Assembly: GCF_958298935.1 (NCBI RefSeq)
Contig: NC_084931.1
Location: 12,179,334-12,243,333 of the forward strand
Length of the DNA stretch: 64,000 nt
Source: Phragmites australis
Lineage: Eukaryota > Streptophyta > Magnoliopsida > Poales > Poaceae
Direction of reading: 5' to 3'
Of this stretch, positions 23,015 through 35,344 are shown one piece after another. How positions within the stretch are numbered: position 1 is the stretch's first letter; each line of letters opens with the position of its first letter. The position numbers and the translations under genes are program-made. The notes beneath the pieces are model-generated. The model did not search any database and had not been told where the DNA came from. It saw nothing but the letters and a program-made list of their open reading frames with translations.

Positions 23015-24449
23015 CGTAGAAACGAGATTAGCGACTAGATAACTGATGAATAGACGTCTTAATAAATTTCTTGTGAAGTCGATAGATTTCTCCTATTTGG
23101 ATCAACCTAACATTCCTTAAAACGCAAGTGAAATCAAAAATAGAAAGAAGTTTTAACAAGAGAAAATCAAGATAACATGACTCTACGGATGGTATATGAA
23201 CCATAGATTCTATTTAAGATCAATCCATATGTCTTAGTAATCAAAAGATCACAAATTGCAAAGAAACAAGAAAAGATGAACACCGAACAACAAAACTCCC
23301 CAAGTTGATTGTTTAGAGATAAGAAAATTCAAAACTCCATCACATAAGCGTGTGTATGTGAGTTTTATACCTCTGGTAACAAGAAGAATGACTTCACATA
23401 GTGTTAAAGTTTTAGATAAAAAAACAAAACGAAAATCAAAACCAGAAACTGAAAAACTTGCAAGGAAACTAATAAAAAAAACTAGAATAAGGAGAATTCA
23501 AGCATATACAAAAATATAAACTTTATTACTTAAAGAGGTCAACCTTTTTTAGACGAATTATAAAGATTTATCTCTCAAAACTCTTATCTATTACATAGGC
23601 TAAGCACTTATCATTCTCTCCTCTAAAATTCTAACTCTAAGCTCTCAAACGGGTGGTACAAGAGGACTCAAGTGGCTGGTTCAAACTCTCTTATAGCCCT
23701 ACCCTCTATTTTTAGGCCTAGGAAACTTGACATCTAAGTTTCTTAGCTTTTTCCTAAAATATTTCTACCTACCACTGAGGGTATTTTGGTCTATTTTCTT
23801 CTCCATTTATCAGACCACCGCGGCGCCTTGATGATTTAGCTTCACCTCGACGCAAGCTTCACGATGGTGCCACGTACTCCTCCTGTCCTCCCACGTTATT
23901 GAGGCCAAACCGCGAAGCCGCATGCATGCTTCTCAAAATATGACTCGCTACCTTGCTTACATCTTAAGCAAGCGTTTCAATGTTGATGCGTGTACTCCGT
24001 CATACGATCCTGACTGCTGGCAAGTTTCTCCCGCTCTCGATTCCTCGGGCTGCCTTGTCACTTGCACTAGCATCCCCTTCGCTTGACTTTGTCAACACGT
24101 CATCTCCATCCCCCTTCCATATTTTGCTTGACCTCCACGTATTCAGCTAGAATCACCCTTGACTCCGTTTAGCCTCCTTGATCGTCCGGTACCAAGCACT
24201 CCGTTTGGCCCCAATCATCCGACTGTCGACCGCCAAGTTGCATCCATCACCTACACGCTATGAGACAAGCAAACATATATCTCTAACTCCAATTTCAGTT
24301 AGTCTATAATTAATATGCTCAAATGAAATCCCAAATTAATTCAAATCACATCAAAGCTCATGCAAAATCGAAGATCATTAAGCCAAATAAATACTAATGT
24401 CAATCACTCATCATAAGTAAACTAAGATAAATATCAACTTGGTTTCTCA
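23015..24449 (-). repeat. 3' LTR of E1
   Basis: 1,435 bp, matching 30164-31587 throughout. It ends at GGTTTCTCA, which on the minus strand reads TGAGAAACC, the LTR start, next to the polypurine tract. Confidence 0.88.
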
Positions 24450-24462
24450 ATCTCCCCTTTGA
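24450..24462 (-). other. Polypurine tract of E1
   Basis: Minus strand TCAAAGGGGAGAT directly before the 3' LTR. E2 has the matching tract at 43450-43463. Confidence 0.75.
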
Positions 24463-25664
24463 TGAAGTGGAACGAAGAGAAGGCTTCCTCTAAAGAAGCC
24501 ATATCGAAGTGGAACTATCAAAAGATAGGAATCTTCGACGGTGTCGCAGAGACAGACATCCATCTCGACTCTTCTTTTACCCTTTTAGTAAGGCAATAAG
24601 TGAAGCTAGATGACCTGGAATCTGTTTACCAAGTTAGGACTACACAAGTAGTTTAACACATAATATATTTGGGCATATTTTCTCCTCTTTTAGCAATGCA
24701 AACATCAATGATACAAGACTATGCAAAAGATGCGCAAATGAAATGCAAGCCTACAAAGCTTCACATATAGATCACAAAGCACTTGAAATGACTAGAGATA
24801 TCAAAGCACTATGAGGAGTAAACAATATAACTCATAGACATATGAAGTCTCGAAGTGAGTTCATGTTACAAGCATCGGGTGTGAAGCAAGTTTTGATCAT
24901 ATTATTCAATTATCCAAAAGATGTCATCACAAAAACATCCACAGTTTCATGATCAGTGCAAAGATTAGAGAAGCTAGTGCTATGCCAAGTTCAAACTAGG
25001 CAACTAAGTTCAACTCGAAAGGCTATGCAAACACCTACATATTAATCCAAGCCTTAGTTTGACAGCATGAAAAATAACATTCTTAGCACATTAAAAAGCA
25101 CAAGTTAACTTTCTCATTTGATCATTTAACTATTCTCAAGTGAGTTTTAAGCAACAATGGGTTCACTTTTTTAGCAAACCACATGAAGCCTTAAGCCACC
25201 GTATTGGATTCAATTTTAGCTCAAACTTGATCATTCATTTTATTAACTCAACATAGGATTCAAGATATACAATTTTTCACAAATTCAAAACAAGCTGTGC
25301 CTTTGCGACACAAAAGAGCACATGCTCTCCCAAGAGTTAATCATGGGCTAAACATTTAAATAGACAAAGGTCAAAGACCCCCAGTTCATTGAGCCGGACA
25401 AAGCGGCCTAGCACAAGCTTTTCACAGAAGTAGCCATAATTTAAGCACTAATCAAGCTAAAGCAAAAACTCAAAAGTGACAAGAGATTATATTCGCATTT
25501 TAAGTTCATTCTTAGAAAAGATAAGTTTGTTCAACAGATTTTATACCATGTCTCAATAAGAGCTTATGTTTGCACAAATTCTTATACATCCACTACACTT
25601 AGCACAAATTCACAACTAGTACAAGAAAGTGCAAAGAACATATAAGTGAAGCTTGCTAACATGA
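24463..25664 (-). other. Non-coding tail between E1 pol and 3' LTR
   Basis: About 1.2 kb without a readable frame. It is homologous in position and partly in sequence to 43464-44826 of E2. In SIRE-type elements this place can hold an extra frame; none is recognisable here. Confidence 0.55.
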
Positions 25665-26340
25665 TTATCTTACAAAAATTCTATGCAATGCAAATATAAC
25701 AAAAATAATATAGAGTATGTACAAAGGCAACCCCCCTCCCTCATACAATGATATAGGGATGGCACACACCAAGCTCTCCCCTAGAAAGGCAAACCTTGTT
25801 GCATCTAGAGACTTGGTAAAGATGTCGACTAGCTGGTGTTGGGTATCTATGTAGCTCCACTCAATGCCTCCCTTCTTATTGTGGTCTCTCAGGAAGTGGA
25901 ATATCACATCTATGTGCTTGATTTTGAAGTGTTGAACTGGATTATTGGTTAAGCTTATAGCACTGGTGTTGTCACACAAAAAGTGGCACACTCCTGAAAT
26001 CTAACCCAAAATCACTAAAGGTAGCAACCATCCATAAAATCTGTGAGCAACAACTAGCAGTATCTACATATTTAGCTTCAGTAGTAGACTGCGCAACTCT
26101 AAACTACTTGCAAGAAGACCAACACACAAAAGAAGTACCCAAGAAACGATAAGTAACAGAGGTACTCTTCTTGTTAATTCTACAACAAGCAAAATCTGCA
26201 TCCAAAAAGCCACGAAGAGAAAACGAAGAGGATGTAGAAAACCAAATATCATACTCGAGAGTGTGCTTGAGATACCTCAGAATGCGTTTCACCACTTGGC
26301 GGTGAGACCTCCTCGGTGAAGCTTGGAAGTGAGCACACAA
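25665..26340 (-). pseudogene. RNase H remnant of E1
   Basis: Frames 26104-26340 and 25665-25991 carry copia RNase H signatures: QVVKRILRYLKHTLEYDIW, then FLCDNTSAISL with a catalytic-site Asp, KHIDVIFHFLRD and VDIFTKSLD. Stops and a frame change separate the halves. The enzyme removes template RNA during reverse transcription. It is followed by the non-coding tail. Confidence 0.85.
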
Positions 26341-27360
26341 GCAAACAGTGAAGTGGATGTTGGGTCTTATCGCCGCCAGGTACAGAGGGAGCCGATAATG
26401 CTCTTGTACTCCTGCTAGTCCACCTCCTCACCATCTTCATCCGGATCAAGCACGGTAGCCATCAGTGTCGCCAATGGCTTTGCATCGCTCATGTTGAACT
26501 TCTTCAGCAAATCTGTGGTGTACTTCATTTGGTGGATGAATGCACCTTGCTTACATTGTTTGATTTGCAGCCCAAGGAAGAAGTTAAGCTCGCCCATCAT
26601 CGACATCTCGAACTCCCTGCTCATAGTTTCTGCAAACATGACCACAAGTGTATGAGAAGAGGCTCCAAAAATAATATCATCCACGTAAATCTAAACAAGT
26701 AAGAAATCATTATCATGCTTAAGAGTGAGCAAAGTTTTATCAGCTGACCCCATCACATACCCATTCCCTAACAAGAAAGACCTAAGCCTATTATACTAAG
26801 CCCTAGGTACCTGTTTAAGCTCATACAATGCTTTCTGAAGTTTGTGCACTCTATGAGGGTATTTAGGATGCTTAAAGTCTGGGAGTTGCTTGATATAGAC
26901 CTCTTCTTCTATGAAACTATTTAGGAAATCACTCTTGACATCCATTTGATACAACTTGAAACCTCAGGATGCCTCAAATGCAAGGAGGATCCTAATAGCT
27001 TCTAATCTAGCTACTGGTGTAAAGATTTCTCCAAAGTCTATCCTCTCTACCTGAGTGAAACCCTGAGCTACTAGTCTAGCCTTGTTTCTTACTACAGACC
27101 CATCCTCCTCCTGTTTATTTTTTAAAACCTATTTGATGCCTATTGTGTGAATATTTGGGGGTGGTTCTACTGGGACCCAGACTTGTTTTCTCTCAAAGTT
27201 TTCAAGCTCTTCATACATGACATTGACCCAACTCGAATCAGATAAATCATGTCCAACATCATGGGGCTCAAAAGAAGCAACAAATGCAGAATCAACGAAA
27301 TGAGCATGAGAAATAGATTTTGACCTCGTCACCCTCTCACCATGGTCGCCGATCATTAGC
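26341..27360 (-). pseudogene. Reverse transcriptase remnant of E1
   Basis: The 26415-26684 segment holds the YVDDIIFG active-site box (Tyr-Val just upstream of the frame start), LNFFLGLQIKQ and KKFNMSDAKP. The N-terminal part is at 27129-27356 (WVNVMYEELENFE). The stretch between has several stops and frame changes. The two catalytic Asp residues are kept although the frame is not. Confidence 0.85.
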
Positions 27361-28630
27361 TGTGGGGGATGTCATCGCTGAATGTATTGAGGGGCTTCGC
27401 GCTACAAGATGACATCCCCCTTAAACACTGCTGGTGAAGACTCGAAAGTAACTGAAATGGAAGTAGAGGGTGCAGGACCCCCTGCCGGTGTCGAGGAGAC
27501 AGGAACCACCTTGGGAGCGAGTGTAGTAGTAGGACGTAGTGGATCATCCTCATCATCCCTGAAAGCTGGAACGTCGCTATCTAAAAAATGCTTTTGCTCA
27601 TCTCCTGATCACCTGCACACTCAAAGACAGAGCTTGCACAAGGGGTTGATTCATCAAGGGTCACATCACAGGACTCTATGATGGTGTTAGTGTTAAGATT
27701 AAAGACCCTGTAAGAATGACCATGAAGAGAAAACTCCAAGAAAATGTCGTCGGAAAAACGCGACTCGAACTTGTCAAGATTGCCATATTTTAGAATGAAG
27801 TACCGACACCCAAAAACTCTTAAATGTGAAACCTTCGGCTTCCTCCCAAAACACAACTCACAAGAAGTCAAATTCAAGATCGAGCACAAGAAAAATCAAT
27901 GGGAGATGCAGCACGCCGTGCTAATAGCCTTAGCCCTAAACTTCCTAGGAGTCCTATGCTCATCGAGCATCATCCTAGCCATCTCTAACAAAGTGCGATT
28001 CTTCCTCTCAACCACGCTATTTTGCTGAGGAACACGTGGGGCAGAAAATTGATTCTCAATGCCATGCTCAAGATAGAAAGCATCAAAGAGATAGTTCTTA
28101 AAATCGGTGCTATTATCACTGTGAATTACTTTCAATGCACCAGGGAGTTCTTTAAACAATCTCAAAGTCAAGCTCCAAAAGTGTGAAAATACTTCATCCT
28201 TGCTCACAAGAAAGATGCCCAAGAGTAGCGAGAAAAATCATCAACAATGACAAGTACATATCATTTTCCATCCGCCGAACTAACCCGGGAAGGACCAACA
28301 GTGTCCATATGGAGAAGTTATCCTGGTCATTCAGTCATCACCAGATTGACTGGTGGGTGAGAGGCGACAACCATCTTGCCATGCCGAGAAGGAGCACAAA
28401 CGAGATTCTTCTCAAACTTAAGCTTAGGCAATCCTCGGATCAAGCTTAGGGCACTCAAATAAGTAAGCAAGTCAAAGCTCATATGCCCTAGTCTCTTAGG
28501 TCACATCTAAAGCTCAGAAGAAGATTGAGCAATCAAACAACGAGAAAAACCAAGGGACTCAGAAAAATCAGCTCCAAAAACTCTCTCAACTCTGAAAATC
28601 TGGCAAATCAAAGCACTTGAAGAATCAAGA
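27361..28630 (-). pseudogene. Integrase remnant of E1
   Basis: Frame 27896-28222 has KVIHSDNSTDFKN with the second catalytic Asp and QQNSVVERKNRTLLEMAR with the catalytic Glu. Frame 27581-27889 continues with the copia LRVFGCRYFI and ESCDVTLDES motifs. The zinc-binding N-terminal part (28223-28630) is broken. The short insertion sequence GNC-type linker to RT is not readable. Confidence 0.85.
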
Positions 28631-28632
28631 AC

Positions 28633-29475
28633 TTAGGAATTATCACGTTTGATATGCACTTCCAAATCCTCATCCAACAACTGAGATACATAAAGCAAAT
28701 TGTATTCCAGATACTCCACCAAAACCACATCCTTGAGAGTAAAACTCTCATTCACTCTTACCATACCTTTGGCTTTCACCATTTCTTTCCGATCATCCCC
28801 GAAAGTGATGTACTTGTGCCACTTTATCGGGGTGAGGCTGAAGAACCATGATGTATCTCCGGTCATATGGCACGAACAACTGGAGTCAATGAGCCACTTG
28901 TTCTCCAGGCCTTCGCATGCCACCTCGAAGGGATCAAGCTCGGGGTCGCTATAGTTGTTGCCGTCCACCATGAAGCAGAGGCCAGTGAGGTCCTTAACCT
29001 TTTTTTTGCTCTTCACTTGTGGTCCATCCTCCTCTGAGATCTCCTCCGTGCTTGAAGAGATGTCGATGTCACTGAGAGCTACCATGAATGCCCTAGAAGC
29101 CACCTTGGCCGCCTTCTTGGCCATCTTGTTGCGGTTCTTCTTAAATAAGGGCTTCTTATTCTTCCTCGTGTGCTTGTCATAGTCGTGGTTGCAGTCTTCC
29201 TTCTCCTTGAGCTTGGGGCAGTCCACCTTGAAGTGGGTGGTGTCACCACACTCAAAGCAGGCACGTGAATTGCCCCTCCTCCAGTCTCGACGATTGTTAT
29301 AGAAGTGGGTGGATTTTTTCACAATTAGTGTAAGATCCTCATCATCAAGTACATCCACCTGCTCCTCTATGATAGAGACCAAGGAAGACAAAGCAAATTC
29401 ACTAGATAAAGTGTTAGCATAAGAAACACCAACTCCAGACTGATTGTCACCGCTAGGTGTGAAAACCAATACCAT
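28633..29475 (-). pseudogene. Gag C-terminus joined in frame to protease, E1
   Basis: A 280-residue open frame with one CCHC zinc knuckle (Cys73, Cys76, His81, Cys86) of Gag, a Lys-rich stretch, then the protease start WLIDSS at 194-199, where the usual DSG reads DSS, then the CHMTGD motif. In E2 the two regions are separated by about 1.26 kb (about 48003-49262) coding a coiled-coil stretch and a second knuckle. E1 lost that segment without breaking the frame. Gag upstream (29476-30150) is disrupted. Confidence 0.85.
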
Positions 29476-30150
29476 GATCTAAGACAGGGGTTTCCGAGAT
29501 CAATCCGAGCCGCCTTGGCTATCTCAATGAACTTGAGCTTGCTGAAGAGTTCATCACAAGTTAACATGTTGTAGCTTGATGACTCTTCTATGGTTGAGAT
29601 CTTCACTTCCCATATGCTATGATCTAGAGCATAGAGAAGCTTGATCGCTCTCTCATTGTCAGAGTAAAGTAAAACAGCAGTTGATCAAAGATTGCTAATA
29701 ATTCCATCAAAGAGAGCAAACATGGCATCCAAAGACTCTCCGGGGCTTTGCACAAACATTTGAGATTCTTGATTGTATGTGCTTTGGTGTATGGCTTTAA
29801 TCTGATTAGTTCCTTTATGAAAGATACTTAGAGTAGTCTAAATCTCCTGGGTAGTACGGAGGTGTTGAACCCTGTTACACTCATTCCGACTCAAGCTTGT
29901 GAACAAAATATTTCTGTCCTTGTTGTGGTCCTCATACTGTTTGATTTGAACATGAGTCGTGCGAGCAGCTGGGAGCTCGTAGTTTGAATCAACTACCTCC
30001 CAAATTGCACTCCTTGACTTAAGAGATAAGCCTCTATGCGTACCTTCCAGTACGAAAAGTCACGGACATGAAACAACAGAATCTTCCCACTTCTCTCCAT
30101 GTCGCATACGGATCACAAAGCCAGTTAAGGTCAACAAGTGATCAAACCGG
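29476..30150 (-). pseudogene. Gag N-terminal remnant of E1
   Basis: Frame 29367-29606 contains SSYNMLTCDELFSKLK, matching Gag of E2 (YDMLTCDELFSNLK). The rest reads in several frames with stops. Its position just after the primer site fits gag. Confidence 0.7.
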
Positions 30151-30163
30151 CTCTGGTACCAAT
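30151..30163 (-). other. Primer binding site of E1
   Basis: Minus strand ATTGGTACCAGAG directly after the 5' LTR is complementary to initiator methionine tRNA, with one change (GTACC for GTATC). Confidence 0.85.
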
Positions 30164-31587
30164 TGCAGGAATGAGATGGCGACTAGAGGAGTGGTGAATA
30201 AGCGCCTCAACAAATTTTTGTGAAATCGATAGCCTTCTCCTATTTGGATCACCCATCGCATCTCAAAACTCAAGCGGAAGCAAAAATAGAGAGAAATTGT
30301 AACAAGAGAAAATCGAGACAATATGACTCCATGGATAGTATATGAACCATATTTCTATTTAAGATCAATCCATGTGTCTTAGCACTCGAAAGTTCACAAA
30401 TTGCAAAGAAACAAGAAAATATGAACACCGAGCAACAAAACTTTCCAAGTTGATTGTTTAGAGACAAGAGAATTCAAGACCTCATCACATAAGCGTGTGT
30501 ATATGAATTTTATGCCTATAGCAACAAGAAGAATGACCTCACAAGGTGCTGAAATTTCAGGCAAAAAACCAAAACGAAAATCAAAACTAGACTTCGAAAA
30601 CTTACAAGGGAACCAATAGAGAAAAACTAGAAGGAGGAAAATTCAAGCATATGCAAAAATATAAATTTTATTACTCAAAGAGATCAATCCTTTTTAGGCG
30701 AATTACAAAAATTTATCTCTCAAAACTCTTACCTATTACACAGGCTAAGCACTCATCCTTCTCTCCTCTAAAACTCTAGCTATAAGCTCTTAAATGGGTG
30801 GTAAAGGGAGCTCAAGTGACTAGTTCAAACTCTCTTATAGCCCTACCCCTCTCTTTATAGGCCTATAAAACTTGACATCTAAATTTCTTAGCTTTTTTTT
30901 CAAAATACTCCTCTCTTGTAGTACACTCCTACCTACCACCGAGGGTATTTTGGTCTATTTTTTTCTCCATTCATCAGACTGCATAGCTTCGTCTCGACAC
31001 AAGCTTCGCAAAGGTGCCGCGTACTCCTCTAGTCCTCCCACGGTATTGAGGCCAAACCGCGAAACCGCATTCATACTTCTCAAAACATGACTCGCCACAT
31101 TACTTACATCTTAAGCAAGCATTTTAATGTCGAGCGTGTACTCCGTCATACGATTCTGACCGCTAGCAAGTTTCTCCCACTCCCGATCCCTCGGACCGCC
31201 TTATCACTTGCACCGGCATCTCCTTCGCTTGACTTTGTCAACACGTCGTCTCCATTCCCCTTCCATTCTTTGCTTGACCTCCACGTGTTCAGCTAGAATA
31301 CTCTGTCTGGCCTTCTTAATCGTCCTACACCAAGCACTACGCTTGGCCCTGATCATCCCACCGTCAACCGCTAAGTTGCATCCATCATACGTATACTATG
31401 AGACAAGCAAACACATATCTCTAACTCCAATTTCAGTTAGTCCATAATTAATATACTCAAATAAAATCCCAAATCAATTTAAATCACAACAAAACTCATA
31501 TAGAACCGAAAATCATTAAGCCAAATAAATACCAATATTAATCACCCTTCTTAAATAAATCAAGACATATTTCAACTTAATTTCTTA
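30164..31587 (-). repeat. 5' LTR of E1
   Basis: 1,424 bp homologous to 23015-24449. It ends in CCTGCA before the primer site on the minus strand. The outer end has mutated (minus strand TAAGAAATT where the other copy has TGAGAAACC). Confidence 0.85.
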
Positions 31588-31687
31588 CTTCTTTGCCGTT
31601 AACAAACATCGAAAGTCGTGAAAGAACGTGATGCAAGGTCTGATAAAACTTCCTAATCACAATACATGGAAATGGAACAGGTATACA
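31588..31687. other. 100-bp spacer between E1 and E3
   Basis: No recognised feature. It ends with ACA (31685-31687), the left target duplication of E3. Confidence 0.6.
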
Positions 31688-31719
31688 CACTAGTACAGAA
31701 CGATACTGTACAGGTGGGT

Positions 31720-32035
31720 GGAAACGCCTTTTCACAGGCATTTGGCGCACCCGCCTGCGACCGAAGGCTTATGGAAATCAACGATTTTCACAGGCAAAAA
31801 AGTGACCGCCTGTGGAAATCGATTTCCACAGGCGGTTCCTAATGTGGACCGCCTGTGGAAATAGATTTCCACAGGCGGTTGGCTTAATAAACCGCCTGTG
31901 GAAATAGTTTTCCACAGGCGGTTCTTTATGTCAACCGTCTGTGGAAATCGATTTTCACAGGCGGTCGATATTAGCTGCCACCTTAGATATAAAGATTTCC
32001 ACAGGCGGTTCTGTATGAGAACCGCCTGTGGTATG
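31720..32035. repeat. Left subterminal palindromic repeats of E3
   Basis: At least five inverted pairs of the core TTTCCACAGGCGGT / ACCGCCTGTGGAAA, spaced so that neighbouring units can pair as hairpins. Confidence 0.92.
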
Positions 32036-32177
32036 TATTTATTTCAAAAAAAAATAATTAGAATATATTTTATTCCATCCAGATTTCACACAGTTTCAAT
32101 AACAATATGAATAGCATCACATATTTCAACATTTAACACAAGTACAACAATATTTACAACATCACAACCTTATATAG

Positions 32178-33700
32178 CTAAGAGTCGCTCTCCCACACAC
32201 AAAGTCTCAAATGGCTAGCTAATTCACCTCCGCGATCAAAGAATCTACCATTCTTGTGGATAACTTCGTGCATAATAAACCGACACATGTCACGTTGGAC
32301 GTTTTGGATTTCTTTGTCGGTGAGAGCTTGGTTGGCACATTGGATCATCCTTGCTTGGTTTGAAAACACAACTAAAAGAGTTAAAACACTACTGACAATG
32401 GAAACATAACCAAATAAGAATGTGTAGGCGCAATGATGACTTACGTCCTCAGGGTTCGTTGTGTACCTCCCGTTTATCCTAAGAAATTGGCAAACATAGT
32501 ATCCACAAAGAACGGTATTGAAACCTTGCTTGTGGCACTACAAATAAAAACGCAACGTATTCGTTAGTTCAATAAAACTCTTCATCATTAATAGTGGGAT
32601 ACAAGAATTAGAAGTTGTGTTATTACCGGAAAGTGTGTACGGACTGTCATCGCATCCGGCTTGTCCGTATCGTGTATCCCACCTTTCGTTACGTACCACT
32701 TGTAGGCCCTATTCGAATGCCAACAAGTAATTATCAATTCATAAATAATGTATAAGAATTTTAAGTATGGGGGATTTCCTTTACCTCTGTATAACATCAA
32801 TGAAATCTAGGTAGGATTTTTGTTGGAAATTGGCAGAGTCAAGGACCACGAGTCTGCTCGACTTCGGCATCAGCATTATACAAATATAGTGATCGCTACA
32901 TGAATACTTATGTTAGATTCTTAATCGATCAACTAAGTTGAACACTTATGTTAGATTCATAACATATCACACTTACTTAAAGTTGTAGGGAGCAAAGATG
33001 CAGTCCTTGTCCTGCATTTCTAGCATAGTCCTTCCTATGTAGGTTGACATTTCAAGCCTTTTTGTTTTGGTTGCTTCTTTTATGACCCGTGCTTTATCCT
33101 TTTTACTCGTCCCCTTAATCCTAGGGTCATCAGTCCTTATGTTCACGACCATGTTAGGCTGGGAAATTCGTTGCGGATCAATGAATCCGACATGCCTCTT
33201 CAACTTATCCGCATCGTTAAATTGCATCCTACAGAACAAGTCAATAGTCATTAGCTTCTATAGCATATATTGGTACATATATGAACGTAGGGGTAGATTG
33301 TTGGCACTTACAGGCACCACACGCTTATGAGATTGACGTCAAGTTTGTCGAGGCGGAACAAAGCGTGCATGTCCTTAAAATCCAACATGAGGTAGTTGTC
33401 TCCGCTTAGATAAATGATAGCGGAGACAGAAGCAGTAATTATGGAGAGCCCCGCGCGACATGTCCTCATGTACTATTTGTGGAATTTTCTCATCTCCCAC
33501 GGACCTTCCTGGAGTTGAAACGATGGCAGAAATGGCTTGCCATGCTCATATTTTTCGGGAACATCCAGTGTATGCACGAAATCTATCTATGAGGTACTTA
33601 ATGCTTTGACGATCTCTTTCGTAAGATCGCCCTTTGCTGGAGATTCCTGAGCGGATGATGCCTTTGGTTTTAACGAGGACAGAAGCCACCTCTTCATCGG
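32178..33700 (-). pseudogene. Ulp1-like protease region of E3, spliced, catalytic residues kept
   Basis: Six exons can be read: about 33700-33312, 33228-32977, 32895-32785, 32708-32627, 32537-32445 and about 32350-32178. All introns read have GT/AG ends and keep the reading phase. Catalytic residues are present: His in DHYICIM (third exon), Asp in LVVLDS, Gln in HKQGFN and Cys in LCGYYVC (fifth exon). The family cleaves SUMO-like conjugates and is common in plant CACTA elements. The first exon has two in-frame stops (one at a likely Trp before YMRTC), so the full protein is not made unless translation starts later or read-through occurs. Splicing is inferred. Confidence 0.85.
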
Positions 33701-33721
33701 ATCAGGTAGATCAATCTTCTC

Positions 33722-34444
33722 CTATGGGGTAATCATTGTAGGAACTCTCTGATGCTCAGGTGATGGATGTGCCGGAGGCGGAGACGCCAGAGTCGGAGAC
33801 GCTGGAGGCGGAGGTGCCTGAGTTGTAGACGGTGAAGCATGATGCGAAGTTGCCTGCGGCGGAGATACCGGGCGCGGGGGCGACGGTGCCTGAGGCGGAG
33901 AGGGTTGGCACGGGGGCTGAGGTGCCTGAGGCGGAGTGGGTTGGCTCTGGGGCTGAGGTGCCTGAGGTAGAGATGCTGGGCGCTGGGACAGGCGTGACGC
34001 TGGCGATTGTGACTTCTGACAGCTGAATATGATATTCCGTCTGGGCCACAGAATGAAGTTTCCAACAGCCTCATCGAGAATCTCAATACCCTCAGATGTG
34101 CTTATTTCAAGCTTGTACTTCCTGAAAACCGGCTGCACCGAGTCCACTTGTACCTTGGCGTAACCGGCCGGAATATCTTGATTGTGAAACACACGGCCTA
34201 GAATGGCCTAGCCAATGGCAGCCTCGATAGCGAAGTCTCCCTTGCCGACCAGAACATGAAGAATGCAAGGGGTAGCCTCTTTGATTTCATTCACAGGATA
34301 TCTCTGGCTATCGAAATGTGTGGACCCAACGCTGCTCCGAAATCCTGGGCTGGTTGGTTGCTCTATCAGCATTAATGCTGCCCTTTCCTTCTCCTTTTCA
34401 TTTCACATCTTCATGAATTCGACCTTAACCTGTTCTTGTATCTG
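33722..34444 (-). pseudogene. Proline-rich part of the second E3 gene
   Basis: Minus-strand frame 33722-34192 starts with DIPAGYAKVQVDSVQPVF and ends in a long Pro/Ser/Ala-rich tract with repeated PPQAP units. Upstream (34193-34444) the same reading continues through HFDSQRYPVNEI and HVLVGKGDFAIEAAIG with stops between. This arrangement links the Ptta-type region to the Ulp1 region in plant CACTA second genes. The plus-strand Gly/Glu-rich frame here is a shadow. Confidence 0.6.
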
Positions 34445-35344
34445 TTACTGTAGGGTCTTCTTATATCTATTATGTGTTTTGTACTGGCCCGCATCGTCTG
34501 GAAACCCATGCTTCCAGCCCACTTTTGATCCGATGCCTCGAGTGCGACCCGGGTGTTCCTTGTTCCCCAGGGCCTTGGTAAGCAGGTCATTCTCCCTGTC
34601 GGGCTCTAGAGACCCTTCCTTAGCAAGCCCTTGGATGGTCTGGGTCACCTCCATGGTCTCGGGGCTATTGAAGGCTAAGTCCCCAGACTCGGTTCGATGT
34701 GACCGAGCGTAGACCCAGTTCCTGTTTCGCTCGTCACAATTTTCTAAAGGGTTGGGTTTCCCAGCCCAAGCAGCCTCTTCTTCTTGCCTCCTCCACTCAG
34801 GAATTTTGGGGGCGTACCCAGATGAGCCCAGGTGATGGTGGTGCTTATTCTTCTTCGCAAGGTGCTTGAACGATTCACCCAGTTTGATGGCATCAGGTGT
34901 GGTCTTCTGCCTAACAAACTCTGCCCATTGCTCTGACGTAATCTTTCCGTATTTATTAAAGGGTACCAGATTCTTCTTCAGGAATTCCTTATTGAGCTCA
35001 CTCTTCCAGCCCCGGAAGCTTTTTCCCATAGTTTTCAATGCATTCTGTTTGGCTGCTTCCTCTGTTCCTGAGGGGAATCTGATGGTTCTCTGCAATGTTG
35101 CCCACAGGAACTCCTTCGTCTCATCCGACACCAACCGCCAATCGGTTACAGTGATTGGGACATACTCCTTGACAAGGAATCCGCAACTGTTGTAGAATTT
35201 GGCGCAGGCCTCACGAGGTGCAATAGGCTCCCCTTCAACACCGACCTGTGTTATTGTATAAATGCCGGACGACAACTTGTTTCTGCTACGCTCGCCCCTT
35301 CTTCGTTTCAGTGTTAGCCCAGAGGGATCCAAAGTTTCGGGCAC
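34445..35344 (-). pseudogene. Ptta/Tnp1-like plant transposon protein of E3
   Basis: A 299-residue open frame with features of the Ptta/En/Spm plant transposon family: an SSGIYTITQVGVEGEP stretch, a YVPITVTDWRLVSDETKEF segment, a basic middle (KSFRGWKSELNK), and GNKEHPGRTRGIGSKVGWK near the end. The apparent start is a GTG, so this is an exon or truncated piece, not a full gene. In CACTA elements this second protein is thought to bind subterminal repeats. It directly abuts the broken end of Tnp2, so an internal deletion joined the two genes. Confidence 0.72.

Larger units (their letters stand above)
23015..31587 (-). mobile_element. Element E1: degenerate Ty1/copia retrotransposon
   Basis: 8,573 bp on the minus strand: 5' LTR 31587-30164, primer site, gag, protease, integrase, RT, RNase H, polypurine tract, 3' LTR 24449-23015. 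Integrase before RT defines Ty1/copia. LTR length, PBS and Gag resemble the SIRE/Maximus group (inference). The 5-bp flanks (TTTTT left, CTTCT right) are not identical, so the target duplication has decayed. All coding parts are broken. Compared with E2 it lacks a segment of about 1.26 kb in gag and a CCGG-rich module in each LTR. Confidence 0.88.

Noticed and set aside
33832..34026. Plus-strand Gly/Glu/Val-rich repeat protein
   Set aside because: It is the reverse strand of the Pro-rich tract of the E3 second gene.
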